Shown here: positions 44,821-56,372 of the stretch, one piece after another
Layout: the number at the start of each line of letters is the position of its first letter
How positions within the stretch are numbered: the stretch's first letter is position 1
Assembly: GCA_034769895.1 (NCBI GenBank)
Contig: CM068367.1
Location: forward strand, 346,913,611 to 346,977,610
DNA from: Magicicada septendecula
Lineage: Eukaryota > Arthropoda > Insecta > Hemiptera > Cicadidae
Length of the DNA: 64,000 nucleotides
Reading direction: 5' to 3'
Notes under the pieces: generated by a model
Database searches by the model: none
Seen by the model: the letters and a program-made list of their open reading frames with translations, nothing else
What the model was told of the DNA's origin: nothing
Translations under genes and position numbers: made by a program

Positions 44821-47429
44821 TATCGGTATGGAGAAACCATACATGACTTCAATATTCTAAGATTTATTTTTAAAATCATTTTCGAAATGAAATATTACCA
44901 TAGAAACTACTTCTTTCTACTTTCTGCTTCAGCCTTAACCACAGTACTGTGGTCACTAACATATACCACCTCACGTTATCGCACTCGATTTTCACTGATG
45001 ATGGAAGTCAATGGCATTGCCGAAACGTCTGGTTTTGTAGAAAACATTGGACTACGGCCAAATATCCCAGGAAGGAATTTTAACAAAAACTACTTCTTTG
45101 TTGCCGATAACGTTGTACACATATATATAAAAAAAATGCATAAAATTAATGGCTTGTATAAGTTAATGATTGATCTCCATTAAGTAGTGCTCAAGTTTCC
45201 AAAGTTTTAATATTATGATGTCCGTAATTAAAACATCAGAGCAGGTTTAGTGTGTATGAGGGTTCACCGTGGACAAAAATTTTCAACATTTCCTATTGAG
45301 CATTGCTTAGAATAAATCTGCGAATCTACAGTGTACATTTCACAGAACAAACACGCGGAAAAGAAGGAGCGCTCCGAAGTCACTCATGGACCCTCAGCAT
45401 CTTGCAGAGGGTTCATTCCCTAAAGACGAAAAGTCTGTCTATGAATCGTTCCTCTGTAAACACGTGCAGTTACACTGCCCAGCGATCCACAGGAAGCAAA
45501 TCGCTATCCATGGGTTCGGCACTTTCCATTTAAAAACCGTGCAAATGTAAGAAAATAAACATGAATGAGGCCAGAAATAACGCGAATTGTGTGTGTGTGT
45601 GTGTGTGTGTCTTCCCTGCCTTTTTATTGCGGTAGTGATAATAATAAAATGGAAACGTAAACAGTACATAACTGAGATATGCTTGCCTGCCACGCACGAT
45701 ATATTTTCTCTTATACATGACTAGCAGAATACCCGTGCTTCGCTATGGAGTTTCACGTTGTACGTAATGAAAATGTTAGTTTAATTAATAAAGTTTAATT
45801 AAAGTAGGCTTCTTAAAAATAAATAGCTGTTGCCAACAACTTCGTTCGCGTGGTCTTCAATTTAATGCGATAATATATTTAGAACAGAATCTATTCTATT
45901 GGGTTGCCATAGTAACCAGATCTAATAGTTTTTTAAGACCGCAAAGGACCCCCCAGAGGATCGTATCGAAAAAAACACCTGTCCTATGTTGGTTCTCCCG
46001 TTGCGTAAAATATTTGTGCCAAGTTTGGTTGAAATCGGTCCAGTGGTTTAGGAGGCGATGTGGAAGACCCCAAAGAACCCCCAAAAGGACCCCACTGAAA
46101 AAACACCTATCCTATGTTGGTTCTCCCGTTGCGTAAAATATTTGTGCCAAGTTTGGTTGAAATCGGTACAGTGGTTTAGGAGGAGATGTGGAAGAAACCT
46201 TCGCGGACGTGCGCACAACAACTCACCGAAGTTTCATCGCAATCGGATGAATGGTATAGCAACGCATACGGGACAAACAAAGAAACATTCATTTTTATAT
46301 ATAAGATGTAAACTATACCACTTACTTGACATAAACCGTGATAGCTAAGCTAATGTACAACATATATGTATTAATTATACACATAAATGTTCCTCGATAG
46401 ACACTCTATCTATTGGCGAAAACTTGAATAAAATCCGTTCAGTACTTCCTGAGATTAGCGATTTCAAACACAGAGAGAAAACGGACCGACTTTATTTTAT
46501 ACTATGTACAGATTTACATTAAAATGAAAAAATTATAATTTTATTGCCTGGCAACAAAATTATTTTATTTTTAACAATTACCATTGTTTGAAAAAGTTTA
46601 AATGAATTTTCAAGTACTTTACTCTTCTTAAAACGTAAAAGGTTGCAGGTAAACTACCCCTTCCCCTTAACCGATCTTCACCAAAATCAAAAGGCCTTGA
46701 GTCCTCTACAACTCAGTGACGTATGCAAAAAATTATTTGATTCTGTTTGAATTTGCGGCAGTTATCGTTTGCCATAGAAAATACGCTTGATAAAAAACGT
46801 TGCAGGTAAACTACCCCTTCTCCTCAACCCATCTTCACCAAAAACAATAGGTCTTGAGTACTCTACAAATCACGGCTGTATGCAAAAAATTATTTGATTC
46901 TGTTTGAATTTGCGGCTGTTATCGTTTGCCATAGAAAATACCCTTATTAAAAAAACGCTGCAGGTAAACTACCCCTTTCCCTTAACCGATCTTCACCAAA
47001 AACAACAGGTCTTGAGAACTCTACAATTTAGGGCTGTATGCAAATAATCTTTTGATTCTGTTAGAATTTGCGGCTGTTATCGTTTGCCATAGGAAATACC
47101 CTTGTTAAAACATAAAACGTTACAGGTAAACTACCCCTTCCCCTTAACCGATCTTCACCAAAAACAATAGGTCTTGAGAACTCTATAATTCAGGGCTGTA
47201 TGCGAAACATTATTTGATTCTGTTTGAATTTGCGGCTGTTATCGTTTGCCAAAAAAAAAATTTCCCTTGATAAAAAAAAACCGTTGCAGGTAAACTACCC
47301 CTTTCCCTCAACCGATCTTCACCAAAAACAATAGGTCGTGAGTACTCTACAAATCAGGGCTGTATGCAAAAAATTATTTGATTCTGTTTGAATTTGCGGC
47401 AGTTATCGTTTGCCATAGAAAAAAAATCT

Positions 47430-47468
<39 letters not shown>

Positions 47469-47617
47469 CACAGACAGACAGACACACAGACACTTTTCGG
47501 AAAACGACTTTTTTTCATGTTTTGAGTGTAGTACAATCAGAATCTGCAATAATCTCGAACACGATTTTTTTTGCCATCACCATACTTCCATTTCCTTAAG
47601 GAATATGGAAGTAAAAT
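44821..47617 (+). repeat. 2.7-kb interspersed repeat, copy 2
   Basis: Same structure and orientation as 3275-5964. Differences seen: it lacks about 43 bp present at 3960-4002 of copy 1, has a longer (GT)n run (45588-45610), has five rather than four tandem units (starts at about 46644, 46801, 46960, 47120, 47286), lacks the mid-array CAGA tract of copy 1 and has an expanded terminal CAGA tract (47431-47490). It is preceded by an A-run and ends in the same near-palindrome (47586-47614). The two copies lie 41.5 kb apart and bracket both visible PEX10 exons. Confidence 0.75.
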
Positions 47618-48479
47618 TGTTCTAGAAAACTAGTACAAATTTTATCTCAACTTCTGCTGGCATTGACAGTGTTAAATGTTTTGTACACACTATCAATTTT
47701 TAAACTTCACGTTAAACGTAAACGTTTTAAACTTTGCATAATAGTAAGTACCTATAAACAAATGCAGCAAATGGAATTAAATCAATGTACTTGTTTTGTT
47801 GCAGAAAAGAATAAAAAAATTCTCATAAAATGGGTACTATACGTCCTAAAAAAAAGTTTTTAAATTGCTTTATGGAGCGCATAAATACATTGTTGGCCAC
47901 AAACTTTGTTGATGGGAGCATACAATTCAGTTCATCAGTAGAAGCTGTGAAGTGGTTGTAAACAGTGTTCGAAATGTCATGTTTGATATTAGGTTTACAA
48001 TATATATATTCAAGATAATTAAGATTTCAACTACTGTTATGTTTTGAAATGGTAATAAAGCACTAAATTTAAAAAATATGAAAAAAATTATTGAATGCAG
48101 ATAGAAAACATGTACAACAATACACGCATTTGCGCAAGACTTGAATGAAAAGTAAAAAAAACTGTAATACAGCAAATTTTTAAGTTGCTGTGGAATAAAT
48201 GACTGCCCTATAAACACATCATACGCCACACTGGATACACTGCTGACTGAACATTCAAAGATTAACTCTTTCCTGCTCTCTAATAAGACGATCTCAAAAA
48301 AAAACTACAATAAAATTTGGACCATCTCTCAACCGTCAGATAACTAGCAGTTTCTACACAAAGTAATTTCATACCAAGGGAAGACCTGAATAAGTGGCAA
48401 TAACTAATGCGTGAAGCTTATGGTAACGGTAGAACAGTGGTACAAAAGACATGTGCAGGAGCAAAACCATGTAAATATT
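47618..48479. other. Unassigned sequence
   Basis: AT-rich; minus-strand text around 48240-48160 (NVQSAVYPVWRMMCL) is protein-like but was not assigned. Confidence 0.4.
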
Positions 48480-48870
48480 TCCACTGCCTATTTAAAAAAA
48501 AAAAAGGATGTAAATATTATCCAGTTGTCTCACTTCGATATAGATGTAACGTGGTGTTTAGTAGGAATTGTATGATAAGAGCGAATATTGAACAGCATAA
48601 AAATTTGACAGAAAATGATAAAGCACTTTCTATTTCTGGCAGTGTTACATTAGTTAGGCGTATTTTAAAAAAATATACGGATTAATTTAAAAAATAAATG
48701 ATAGATGAATAAATTTGCTTGAAGGATTTGATATAGCTCAAGCATGAGTTGTGTTTTTATATAAAAGATGAATTAAAAACGAGAAATTAAGAGAGTCCAA
48801 TTTTTTATTTGGATGAAATTGGATTTCTCAAAATCATTATACCAATTTCACTTGGCATAATTCTATAATG
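48480..48870 (+). pseudogene. Possible DDE transposase scrap
   Basis: The frame at 48407-48685 ends SVTLVRRILKKYTD. After stops the sequence near 48805-48830 reads PIFYLDEIGFLKIIIP. A helix ending WRILKK-like followed by IVYLDE(T)W is the layout of some Tc1-like DDE transposases, where the Asp of LDE is catalytic. Similarity is thin and the frame is broken, so this is tentative. The upstream cysteine-rich text (KTCAGAKPCKYFHC) is unassigned. Confidence 0.3.
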
Positions 48871-50416
48871 GGAGGAGGAGTTTGCGGCACGAATTTCCAG
48901 AGTTGTATACCCGCACCGATGGAATACAATTTAATACAATTAGTTGGTACTCTATGTATCAGACACAGAAAATTATAAGATTATGTGTTGTGATAGATCG
49001 CCTGTAACCTCGTTTGTTTATGGTATAGTTAATAAAAAACTAATACATATAAAACTTATATATATATAATATGTATATTTTTTTAAGAGTATGTTACTGT
49101 TGTTTGATATTATATAGTTTGTCCTAATTGTTGGGCTGATTTATAAAATTTGCTAACCTGAATTCAGTGAAGACTATAACTTTCCTTGACAGGAATCTAT
49201 ACGATTTGGTTTTGTGGCATTGCCAAAATTAGTTTTGACTATTCGTAAAACACGGTTACTTATACCAAATGACTTTCTTGAAAAATTCAATATTTCGAAC
49301 ACATAAAATCTCTCACAGCATAATATAACACTTTTCCACAAATATTAAAAATTAATGTATCAACTGATTGTTAAAATAACTATTATGAAGAACCCACGGA
49401 CAGAGAAAAGTATTATAAATGTTGGTCAGCAAATGACATATTAGGGAAGTAATCATACGTTGAATAAAATGATGGCATATTATTAAAAACATATATAGAA
49501 ACAACCTTTATGAGTGCTGAATATACACATTAGAGACTTTAAAATTATACAGTAATATGTAGAAAGGCACTCAGAGTAAAACACAAGTATCTACACAGAA
49601 AGTACGTGCACTTGAGTTTAAAAGAAAATATCTTAATAACGGTTAATCAAATTTTAATCCAATAAACATCAAACAAAATATGGTTTAATTCTAAATTGCA
49701 GACATGAAGACAAATACTTTAAACAGTCACTTTATTTATTTAATAACAGAAAAAGAGACCATTTTTTCTCTATTTGGGAGGCAAGCTGATATTTGAAGAA
49801 GTATTTTACAAAAACTGTAAGTTTAACCACCACCAAATTTTAACAGAATAGAGTTAAACATTCCTAAATGTGCTACCTTAGTTTCAAAATTGTATTTAAT
49901 TTTTAAAGAAGCTGTTTAGTTGGTTCAGTGAAGCCAGAAAAACTGCCAAACCTTAAAAAATTCTCTGCAACAGAACAATAGAATGAACAATGAATCAACA
50001 TGAAACTTACTGTATTGTCTTCTATGTAGTGTCTAGATAAAAGTTAAAACACAAGTGTGAATACAACCCTTAAATGCCGAAAAATTAATTTTTAGTAAGT
50101 ATTCCAAATAGATTGAAGAAATTGCATACACTTCTGTTTTCAGGTTGCTGAGTAAGAATTTAAGGTCAAATGCATTGTACAGCTCCTTGGGGGGGGGGGG
50201 GGGATTTTAAGGAGATGAAATGTATAAAATAGCGATACTTTAAAAATTATCTTACTATATTCATAAATTAATTTTAAGTGAAAATATAAGTAAGAAGTAC
50301 GGTGGTCACACGTCCATTAGTATATTATGTACTAGAGGGCTGAAATCACCCCTAAATGCTGGAAATTTATTTTGCAGCAAACTATTTGGAATAAATTATT
50401 GAAAATTGTATACTTA
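48871..50416. other. Unassigned sequence
   Basis: No gene or repeat unit recognised. There is a G-run of about 16 bases at 50187-50202. Confidence 0.5.
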
Positions 50417-50469
50417 CGAGGGACATTTTTAAAGTAAGAACCGTTTTGCTATATAGCCAAGAAAATTTT

Positions 50470-51540
50470 ATTGATAAATAAAATTACAAATGTAAACATA
50501 AACTACAACATTACTATATTTTTCTATGTAGTCACCATTAAGATACAAGAACTTGTTCAGACATGCCACTAGTTTATTTATATTGTCATCAATGAAATCT
50601 ACCATCTATCTGTTCAACCAAGTAGTGACAGTTTGTTTCAATTCATCTTCAACAGCCATTCGCTTCCCCCCTTCCTTCAGCTTTGAGAAAAGATGAGAGT
50701 CCAAAGTGCAAGGCCAGGACTATAAGGTGGACGATCAAGCTTTCCCCATCCAAACTGATCCAGTACCGCTGTTTTCCTTGCTACGGTGTTATCTGCATTA
50801 TACTAGTGTTATCACGAAGGAAGCAAACACTACTTGAAAGCAGTCAACAGCAGCGGTTTTGAATGGCCCGCTGAGTGTTTCACAATACACTTTTGCACTG
50901 TCATTCCTACTGGGAGGAAGTCAACAAAAAGGATGCCTTTCCGATCCAGAAGACTTTAGCCATGATTTTTCAGACCGATAGAGTCTGCTTGGAGTTTCGA
51001 GGTTTCTATGGTGATTGGGAATCAATCAGAGGTCTGTTGTTTGGTCTCTGGTATACAGTTACAGATCTGGATTTCATCTCCAGTCATAATATGGTCCAAA
51101 AATTCATTGCCATCTTTGTGATACCACTCCAAAACATCAAAGAGTGGGGCATATGCTTTTTCTTGTGTTCTTCTGTCTACATTTTTGGTACCCATCCCCA
51201 AAAATCTTTTTGTAGTGAAGCTTCTCAGTAACAATATCTATAAATGGCAGATTGTGATAGGTGGAGAAATGACAGATGCAATTCATCAATAGTGAATTAC
51301 CTGTTTTCACGAATACAGTCGTCAAAATGTTTGATCAAATCTTGTGATGACAGTACGCCATCCAGAACGGAATTTGTCATGGACATTGGTCCTTCCTTCC
51401 TTGAATAACCTACACCACTTACGCACATTTCCATCATTCATGACATTGTCCCTGTACAGTTCTATGAGCTCTCGATGAATTTCAGTGGGATAACCAAACC
51501 CGTTGAATTCAATGCTGCATTCAATGCTGTGACCAAACAA
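50470..51540 (-). pseudogene. Mariner transposase of the second element, broken
   Basis: N-terminal frame (51540-51322): PTEIHRELIELYRDNVMNDG, NVRKWCRLFKEGRTNVHDKF, the first helix-turn-helix region. Middle frames (51325-51022): VTEKLHYKK and EWYHKDGNEFLDHIMTGDEI, the first catalytic Asp block. C-terminal text near 50520-50470: NKLVACLNKFLYLNGDYIEK. Frameshifts near 51330 and 51230 and decay between 50850 and 51020 show it is dead. Confidence 0.8.
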
Positions 51541-51559
51541 CTAATGCATGCAAACACTT

Positions 51560-53432
51560 GAAACTTAGTGGCTGCATAGTAGGGGACCCAGAGGTGGATT
51601 TATAATTTTGCCGCCTAGGGGCTACCGGCAACTTGTTGCCCACCCCCACCCACTTCCAACCACCAAGTTGACGGAAGAAGCTGGATGCTTCACTTCTTGT
51701 AGCTGCCTTTTCTCTTTCATCATTCGAAATAATTGTAAGTGCTTCTATTACTTCATCCCAATCTTCTTTTAATGCCCTACAACCATCATCCCGTGCAGAC
51801 CAACATGTTTTGAACAACGCTTTTAAGGTTAGGTTTTCTTTTTTACTTAGACATCCGTGATTACTTCCCATCTTTTGGTAGATGACGAGAAAAAGTTATA
51901 CAAATTATTAAGAAGCATGAAAAATCATGACTTTCCTTGCAACTGCTAGTTGAATGCTCACAGACTAAATTCAGTGAATGAGCACTGCAAGGGGAGTACA
52001 TTTCCGTCGATGTTATTTCTCGTATTCTGGCTTGTCATCCAGTGTACTCCCCAGACATGTTGGAGGCATTATCGTATGACTGTCCCCTGCAGTTTTTTAA
52101 GTAAATGCTGTATTTATTGAGGACAGCTGCGTTGAACAACCCTTGTGCTTTGTGGCCTACATTCGGTAGAAAGTAAAGGAATCTTTCTATGGGAATTCCC
52201 TTTTCGGTAACATATCTTATTATTACAGTCAGTTGATCAACATGGGGAATGTCTGGCGTTGAGTCGACTACCAGAGAAAAATACTTTGCAGCTTTTATCT
52301 CTGTTAAAATTTCTTCTGTGATTTTATGGCTCATTATTTGAGGAATTCCTAGTAAGTAGAAGATGACAAGTATGAAGTATGGCCTTGACCTGAATTGCCG
52401 TACTTGGCAATGTGGTTCACTAAGAAGGGATCGAACTCGGATATTAACTCTATACACATAATAAAATTTCCACAATTGTGAAATGACCCAAATCTCTCGA
52501 ATTGCCCTCTTAGAAGTAGACCAGCAGCAGCTACGCACCTAACAACAGCAATTACTCGTTTCAACACATTTCGCCAATATTTTTCTTCATCCTAAGCCTG
52601 GATCAAAAGCTGAGGATCAATTCTTTCTGCTATTACTAAGACGCATGACTTATGGTCTGGTGAATTCTCATGGCTTTTTAAATACTCGTTGCCATGCTTC
52701 CAATCATCAAAGCCTTCTTTTGCTAATTTTGAAATTCCTCCAGAAAGTTGGCACGGTATACAAAAACATTTTCCAGAACTTTCTGAGTACATTAGGTAAG
52801 ATCGTTTTACTTCCTGTCCATTGATTAAGCTAGTTTTAAACAGGGTTCGAGTTACAGCGATGCTGTCACCCATGTGAATCGTTTGGAACGGCTAAAACCT
52901 ACTTTGGAAATGTCTTGAATTATTCCATTGTTTAGGACATGTCCTCGAGTGTTGTCATTGATAGGTCATAACGCAGGGTCATAAACCATAGTGTTGCTAC
53001 TATGCTTAGAATCTTTATCGTCATATATTTCAGATTGTTCCATGGTAGTTGAGCTTGTCTGAGGAATTGGATTAGAAAATTCTTCAGTATTGACCAGTTC
53101 ACCAAGGTTAGGCCTACACTCAGTATTGGAATTATTGAAATCATCCTCCTGTTGTTCTTTGATTGGCGTTTCAATTTCATTGCTATTTACAGTTTCAACT
53201 GCATTAGGATATGTTATAGTTGGGTCTAATTCGATTGGAGGAAAGTCTTTTGTTTGATCAGATTTTTGGATTTCCACATTGTTTTCGCTATCAGATGATG
53301 CATACCCAGTGTTGGGTTTCTGAAAATTTTTGAACATTTATCTAGTCTTCTTTATACTTCCTGTTCTTTTTCTATCTTGCTAATGTTGCTTTTCTATAAG
53401 CAGCGCCACTAAGGCGCTTCCTCCCATCACTC
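51560..53432 (-). pseudogene. ZMYM1-type hAT transposase, broken, core partly deleted
   Basis: In order on the minus strand: MSDGRKRLSGAAYRKATLAR (about 53431); FKNFQKPNTGYASSDSENN and acidic linker (53337-52966); TTF-type finger with YSESSGKCFCIPCQL and HENSPDHKSC (52873-52592); ERFGSFHNCGNFIMCIELIS and FDPFLVNHIAKYG (52567-52380); KYFSLVVDSTPDIPHVDQL (first catalytic Asp) and CRGQSYDNASNMSG (second) at 52340-52040; then, after a gap, LKALFKTCWSARDDGCRALK (51820-51740) and EREKAATRSEASSF. The hAT C-terminal dimerisation motif is missing. Several frameshifts; non-autonomous. Confidence 0.8.
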
Positions 53433-54911
53433 ATGGTTATTTCATTAAATGTCTGAAAAATGTTTTGATTATCTAATAGAAAAAAGATCGCCTTTTTTAC
53501 ATGGGTAAGTTTATATTTTATAATATTACGACTATTAGCGTCAGACACAAATAACACACATTAACACTAGAACATAAATACACGAATATCGGTATATCCG
53601 TACACGTTTTGAACATTCGTAACAACAAACAGTTTGTGAGAACACACAGGACTGAGTAAATCATATCGTGTCATTATGTCAACACGCATGCAGCGACAGA
53701 CTGACATCTCGTATTCATGACTCAAGTGTCGGTGTCGTGGACAAGTTTATTTTTTGGATATGGGGGAAGCAAGATACTTTGCGCCCATGACTACTAACCG
53801 TTTCACAACAAAAACAAACAACTACTGAATTAGACATTAAACACTATTATTACACTATCATTTATACAAAACAACAACAAAAACAACTATTTTATTAAAA
53901 ACAATAACAAATAATACACAAAACAAAATGTGTACATAATGCGCGCTGCAAAACTAGAAGACAAGACAGCGGGCTACATAGAGTAAACGGTAGGCTGTAG
54001 TGTTTTTTCTATCAGTCACGGGTCGGTCGTATGCGTACACTGAAAAAATTTTCAGTAAAAGTTAATATTGTGAGCGTTTAAAAATTACTAGGTATTTTAG
54101 TAAACATGGTCCGAGTGACGAGTGCGAAAATTGTTACTGCACACCTAGTAAAATGTACCGCTTTTCAGTACATTTCTACCTTACCTACCGTCAACTGAGC
54201 ATTATTGGAATTGGGCAGTTTGTAGGGTTAGGTTTTGTAATATACAAGTATTTAGCAAGATTTTCTCCATTTTTATCATTATTCTAATTCATTATTTAAA
54301 TTGCTTTATATGATATAAATTTTCTCATTTAAACATAAATAAAATATATCCATTTATACAAAACAATGCTCAGTTGAAGGTAGGTAAGGTAGAAATGTAC
54401 TGAAAAGTGGTACATTTTACTAGGTGTGCAGTAAAAATGTTCATGCTCGCCACTCAGATCATGTTTACTGAAATACCTAGTAATTTTTAAACGCTCACCA
54501 TACTAATTTTTACTGAAAAATCTTTCAATGTATATTTCCAACAAAATGGGTCGGTAGCTGGAGTACATTCTCCATTACTGCTTCTGGTTGGTTGCCAGCC
54601 AATATAACGAAACCATTACTGTGTACTATACAAAATGCTGAGAGTCTCGCTCTCGCTATGCGATGATGGCAATTCTCCCATAACCATAGTGAGTAGCGCT
54701 CCGAGACTTGCGGTATTCGCGATATATATACGGAAAGTCGCGGACTGCAACTCCCGGAACTAAAAGGGTTATTTGGCTAAGGTTTTTAGTTATTTGTTTA
54801 TTTATTTTATGTATTATTGTTGTGCTTTTATGTATTTTAAAACAATTTTCCGCCCCTGGATTTTGCCGCCCTGGGCTAGAGCCCTTATAGCCCCCACTAA
54901 ATCCACCACTA
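51589..54911 (-). mobile_element. hAT element (ZMYM1 type) nested in the second mariner
   Basis: Inverted ends share GGTGGATTTA (left CAGAGGTGGATTTA at 51589; minus-strand right end TAGTGGTGGATTTA at 54911), with gccgcc/ggcggc echoes just inside. A convincing 8-bp target duplication was not found. Minus-strand transposase pieces run from 53430 down to 51560. A 493-bp fold-back MITE (54038-54530) is nested in its upstream non-coding part. Confidence 0.75.
54038..54530. mobile_element. Fold-back MITE, 493 bp
   Basis: Nearly the whole element is two inverted arms of about 170 bp: the left arm starts CACTGAAAAAATTTTCAG and the right arm, read on the minus strand, starts CATTGAAAGATTTTTCAG. Both continue through a shared gtgagcgtttaaaaattact segment to caactgagca. 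A short AT-rich spacer of about 150 bp separates them. TA dinucleotides flank it (54036-54037, 54531-54532), pointing to a Tc1/mariner-type mobiliser. No coding capacity. Confidence 0.88.
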
Positions 54912-54975
54912 CCTCGCATGACCACCACCACTGGCCTGTGTGTGCAAACGGTTCTTACTTAAAAAATGAGTCTTT

Positions 54976-55231
54976 TACATTTTTGAGATTGTTGATTAAG
55001 AAAGTAAGGTAAAAATATTGTAAAACACAAGGGAGTCGAAATCAAGAATGTAAAGGGGAGGGGATTTACATAATATTTGTATTTTTGAATTCACTTTGCT
55101 TACGATAGTCACATACAAATAGCAAGATAAAATAAAAATGTAAAACTGAAAAAAGGAATCCATTAAGAAAATAGTTAAATGTCTTTATTGATATAACATT
55201 TTATAATTTTATAAGTGGCCCAAGGTACAAC
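54976..55231. other. Unassigned spacer
   Basis: About 0.25 kb of host-like sequence between the second mariner and the LTR element, holding the caac target (55228-55231). Confidence 0.5.
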
Positions 55232-56350
55232 TGTAACTACTCGATTTATGGACAAATTATATGACTCGGGTCCCTAGTTCGGGGCCAAATGTAACTTCTC
55301 AATTACTTTATATTATAATTAACTCTTACCTTAGGGTTTTTATTCCAAGGGTCATTCAGACGAAACTGCTGCAAAAAGGATCATTTGGATTTGATATGGG
55401 CAAAGATCAAATACACCATTTGTGTTAAAACAAATTGCCTCTGGTTTATTACGCAAAACAACTACTTCATCTCTCTTTCATGACATTTAGATTAAATACT
55501 GGTTGAATAAGTAACAATTTGTGAAATCAAACATAGTAACCAAAATATTTCTTAATTAACTAGCTTATGACAACTATGGTATACCACAACTATTTATTAT
55601 TTGCAATGAACCAATACGTGATTTAGCGACACACTCACACACATTCGTGATTTAATTTTGTCGTTCTATTTAAACCCCACTTCGAGATCTCTGATGTAAA
55701 TTTTAGATTTACAATTTATTTATGTTGAATTATACTCTGGGGAAAAAAGGTAAAATAATCTTGGTTAAAACTCAGTTAATACTTAACGTCTGAAGAACTC
55801 CGCTGTTTTGCACCTCTGCTGTGAATGCACTGTTTAACACACCATAATTTAGTTTTGACACTGTTTACCCGCGGTACTGTTATTGACTATTTCCTATTGG
55901 TTTGATGCGCCACTATTATTTTAATCCACTTTGAAATAACATTTCGTTTTGTTTTGTCGGCCGACATAAATTTTCGAACACTTAGCTCGCTTAGGTTGGC
56001 CGCACATTAGACTGTTTTTTATACTAGTTTTAGCACTTTAAAAGATAGGCCAACTCTTAACTACGGCCTATCTTACACCCGAGGCCACTATGTAATTTTT
56101 ATCTGCACTGTATGCTGCTTACTTCTACTCTCTCTGCTGACAAACTGCAGACTGGAGACTGTGTCACAAGGCTGCTGCTGGCGGTTACGCAATACGTCTG
56201 GCAATTGTTTTGGCTGACTGTATGTATGTTGCATTGCTGTACTGGAGGCTCCCCACAGGTGAAAGTCTGGCAATTTGGAAAGTGCTTAAAATGATGATTT
56301 AAATTAATATAAAATTAAACTGGGGTGGCTCACAATTCTGTACCGTTACA
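55232..56350 (-). repeat. 3' LTR of copy B (1119 bp)
   Basis: Matches 60192-61308 almost base for base. Seen differences include 55706 versus 60660 (a/c) and a few changes around 55990-56020. Contains the same buried primer-site-like sequence (55270-55287). Confidence 0.9.
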
Positions 56351-56372
56351 ATACCCCCCCAATAAGAGGTTG
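56351..56372 (-). promoter_or_regulatory. Polypurine tract of copy B
   Basis: Minus strand reads acctcttattgggggggtat directly before the 3' LTR. A G-rich run at this position primes plus-strand synthesis in LTR elements. Confidence 0.65.

Larger units (their letters stand above)
50417..54975 (-). mobile_element. Second mariner element, carrying a nested hAT
   Basis: Ends: CGAGGGACATTTTTAAAG at 50417 and, on the minus strand, AAAGACTCATTTTTTAAG at 54975. Both run on into TAAGAACCGTTT, forming inverted repeats. TA flanks at 50415-50416 and 54976-54977. The transposase (minus strand) lies at 50470-51540. A hAT (51589-54911) separates it from its upstream end. A different mariner subfamily from the one at 15.3-23.8 kb. 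Confidence 0.85.

Noticed and set aside
47354-47536. Cysteine/valine-serine repeat protein (VCVSVCLCVCLSV)
   Set aside because: Translation of the CAGA/CA microsatellite, not a gene.
51581-51588. 8-bp target duplication for the nested hAT
   Set aside because: aggggacc on the left does not match cctcgcat on the right; other offsets give only partial matches.
54661-54760. Possible tRNA or small RNA near the GC-richer cggtattcgcgatatatatacgg stretch
   Set aside because: No cloverleaf or box A/B pattern could be built; it is hAT subterminal sequence.
56088-56294. Short ORFs repeated at 61046-61252 as duplicated small genes
   Set aside because: They are inside the LTRs of copy B and are duplicated only because the LTRs are.
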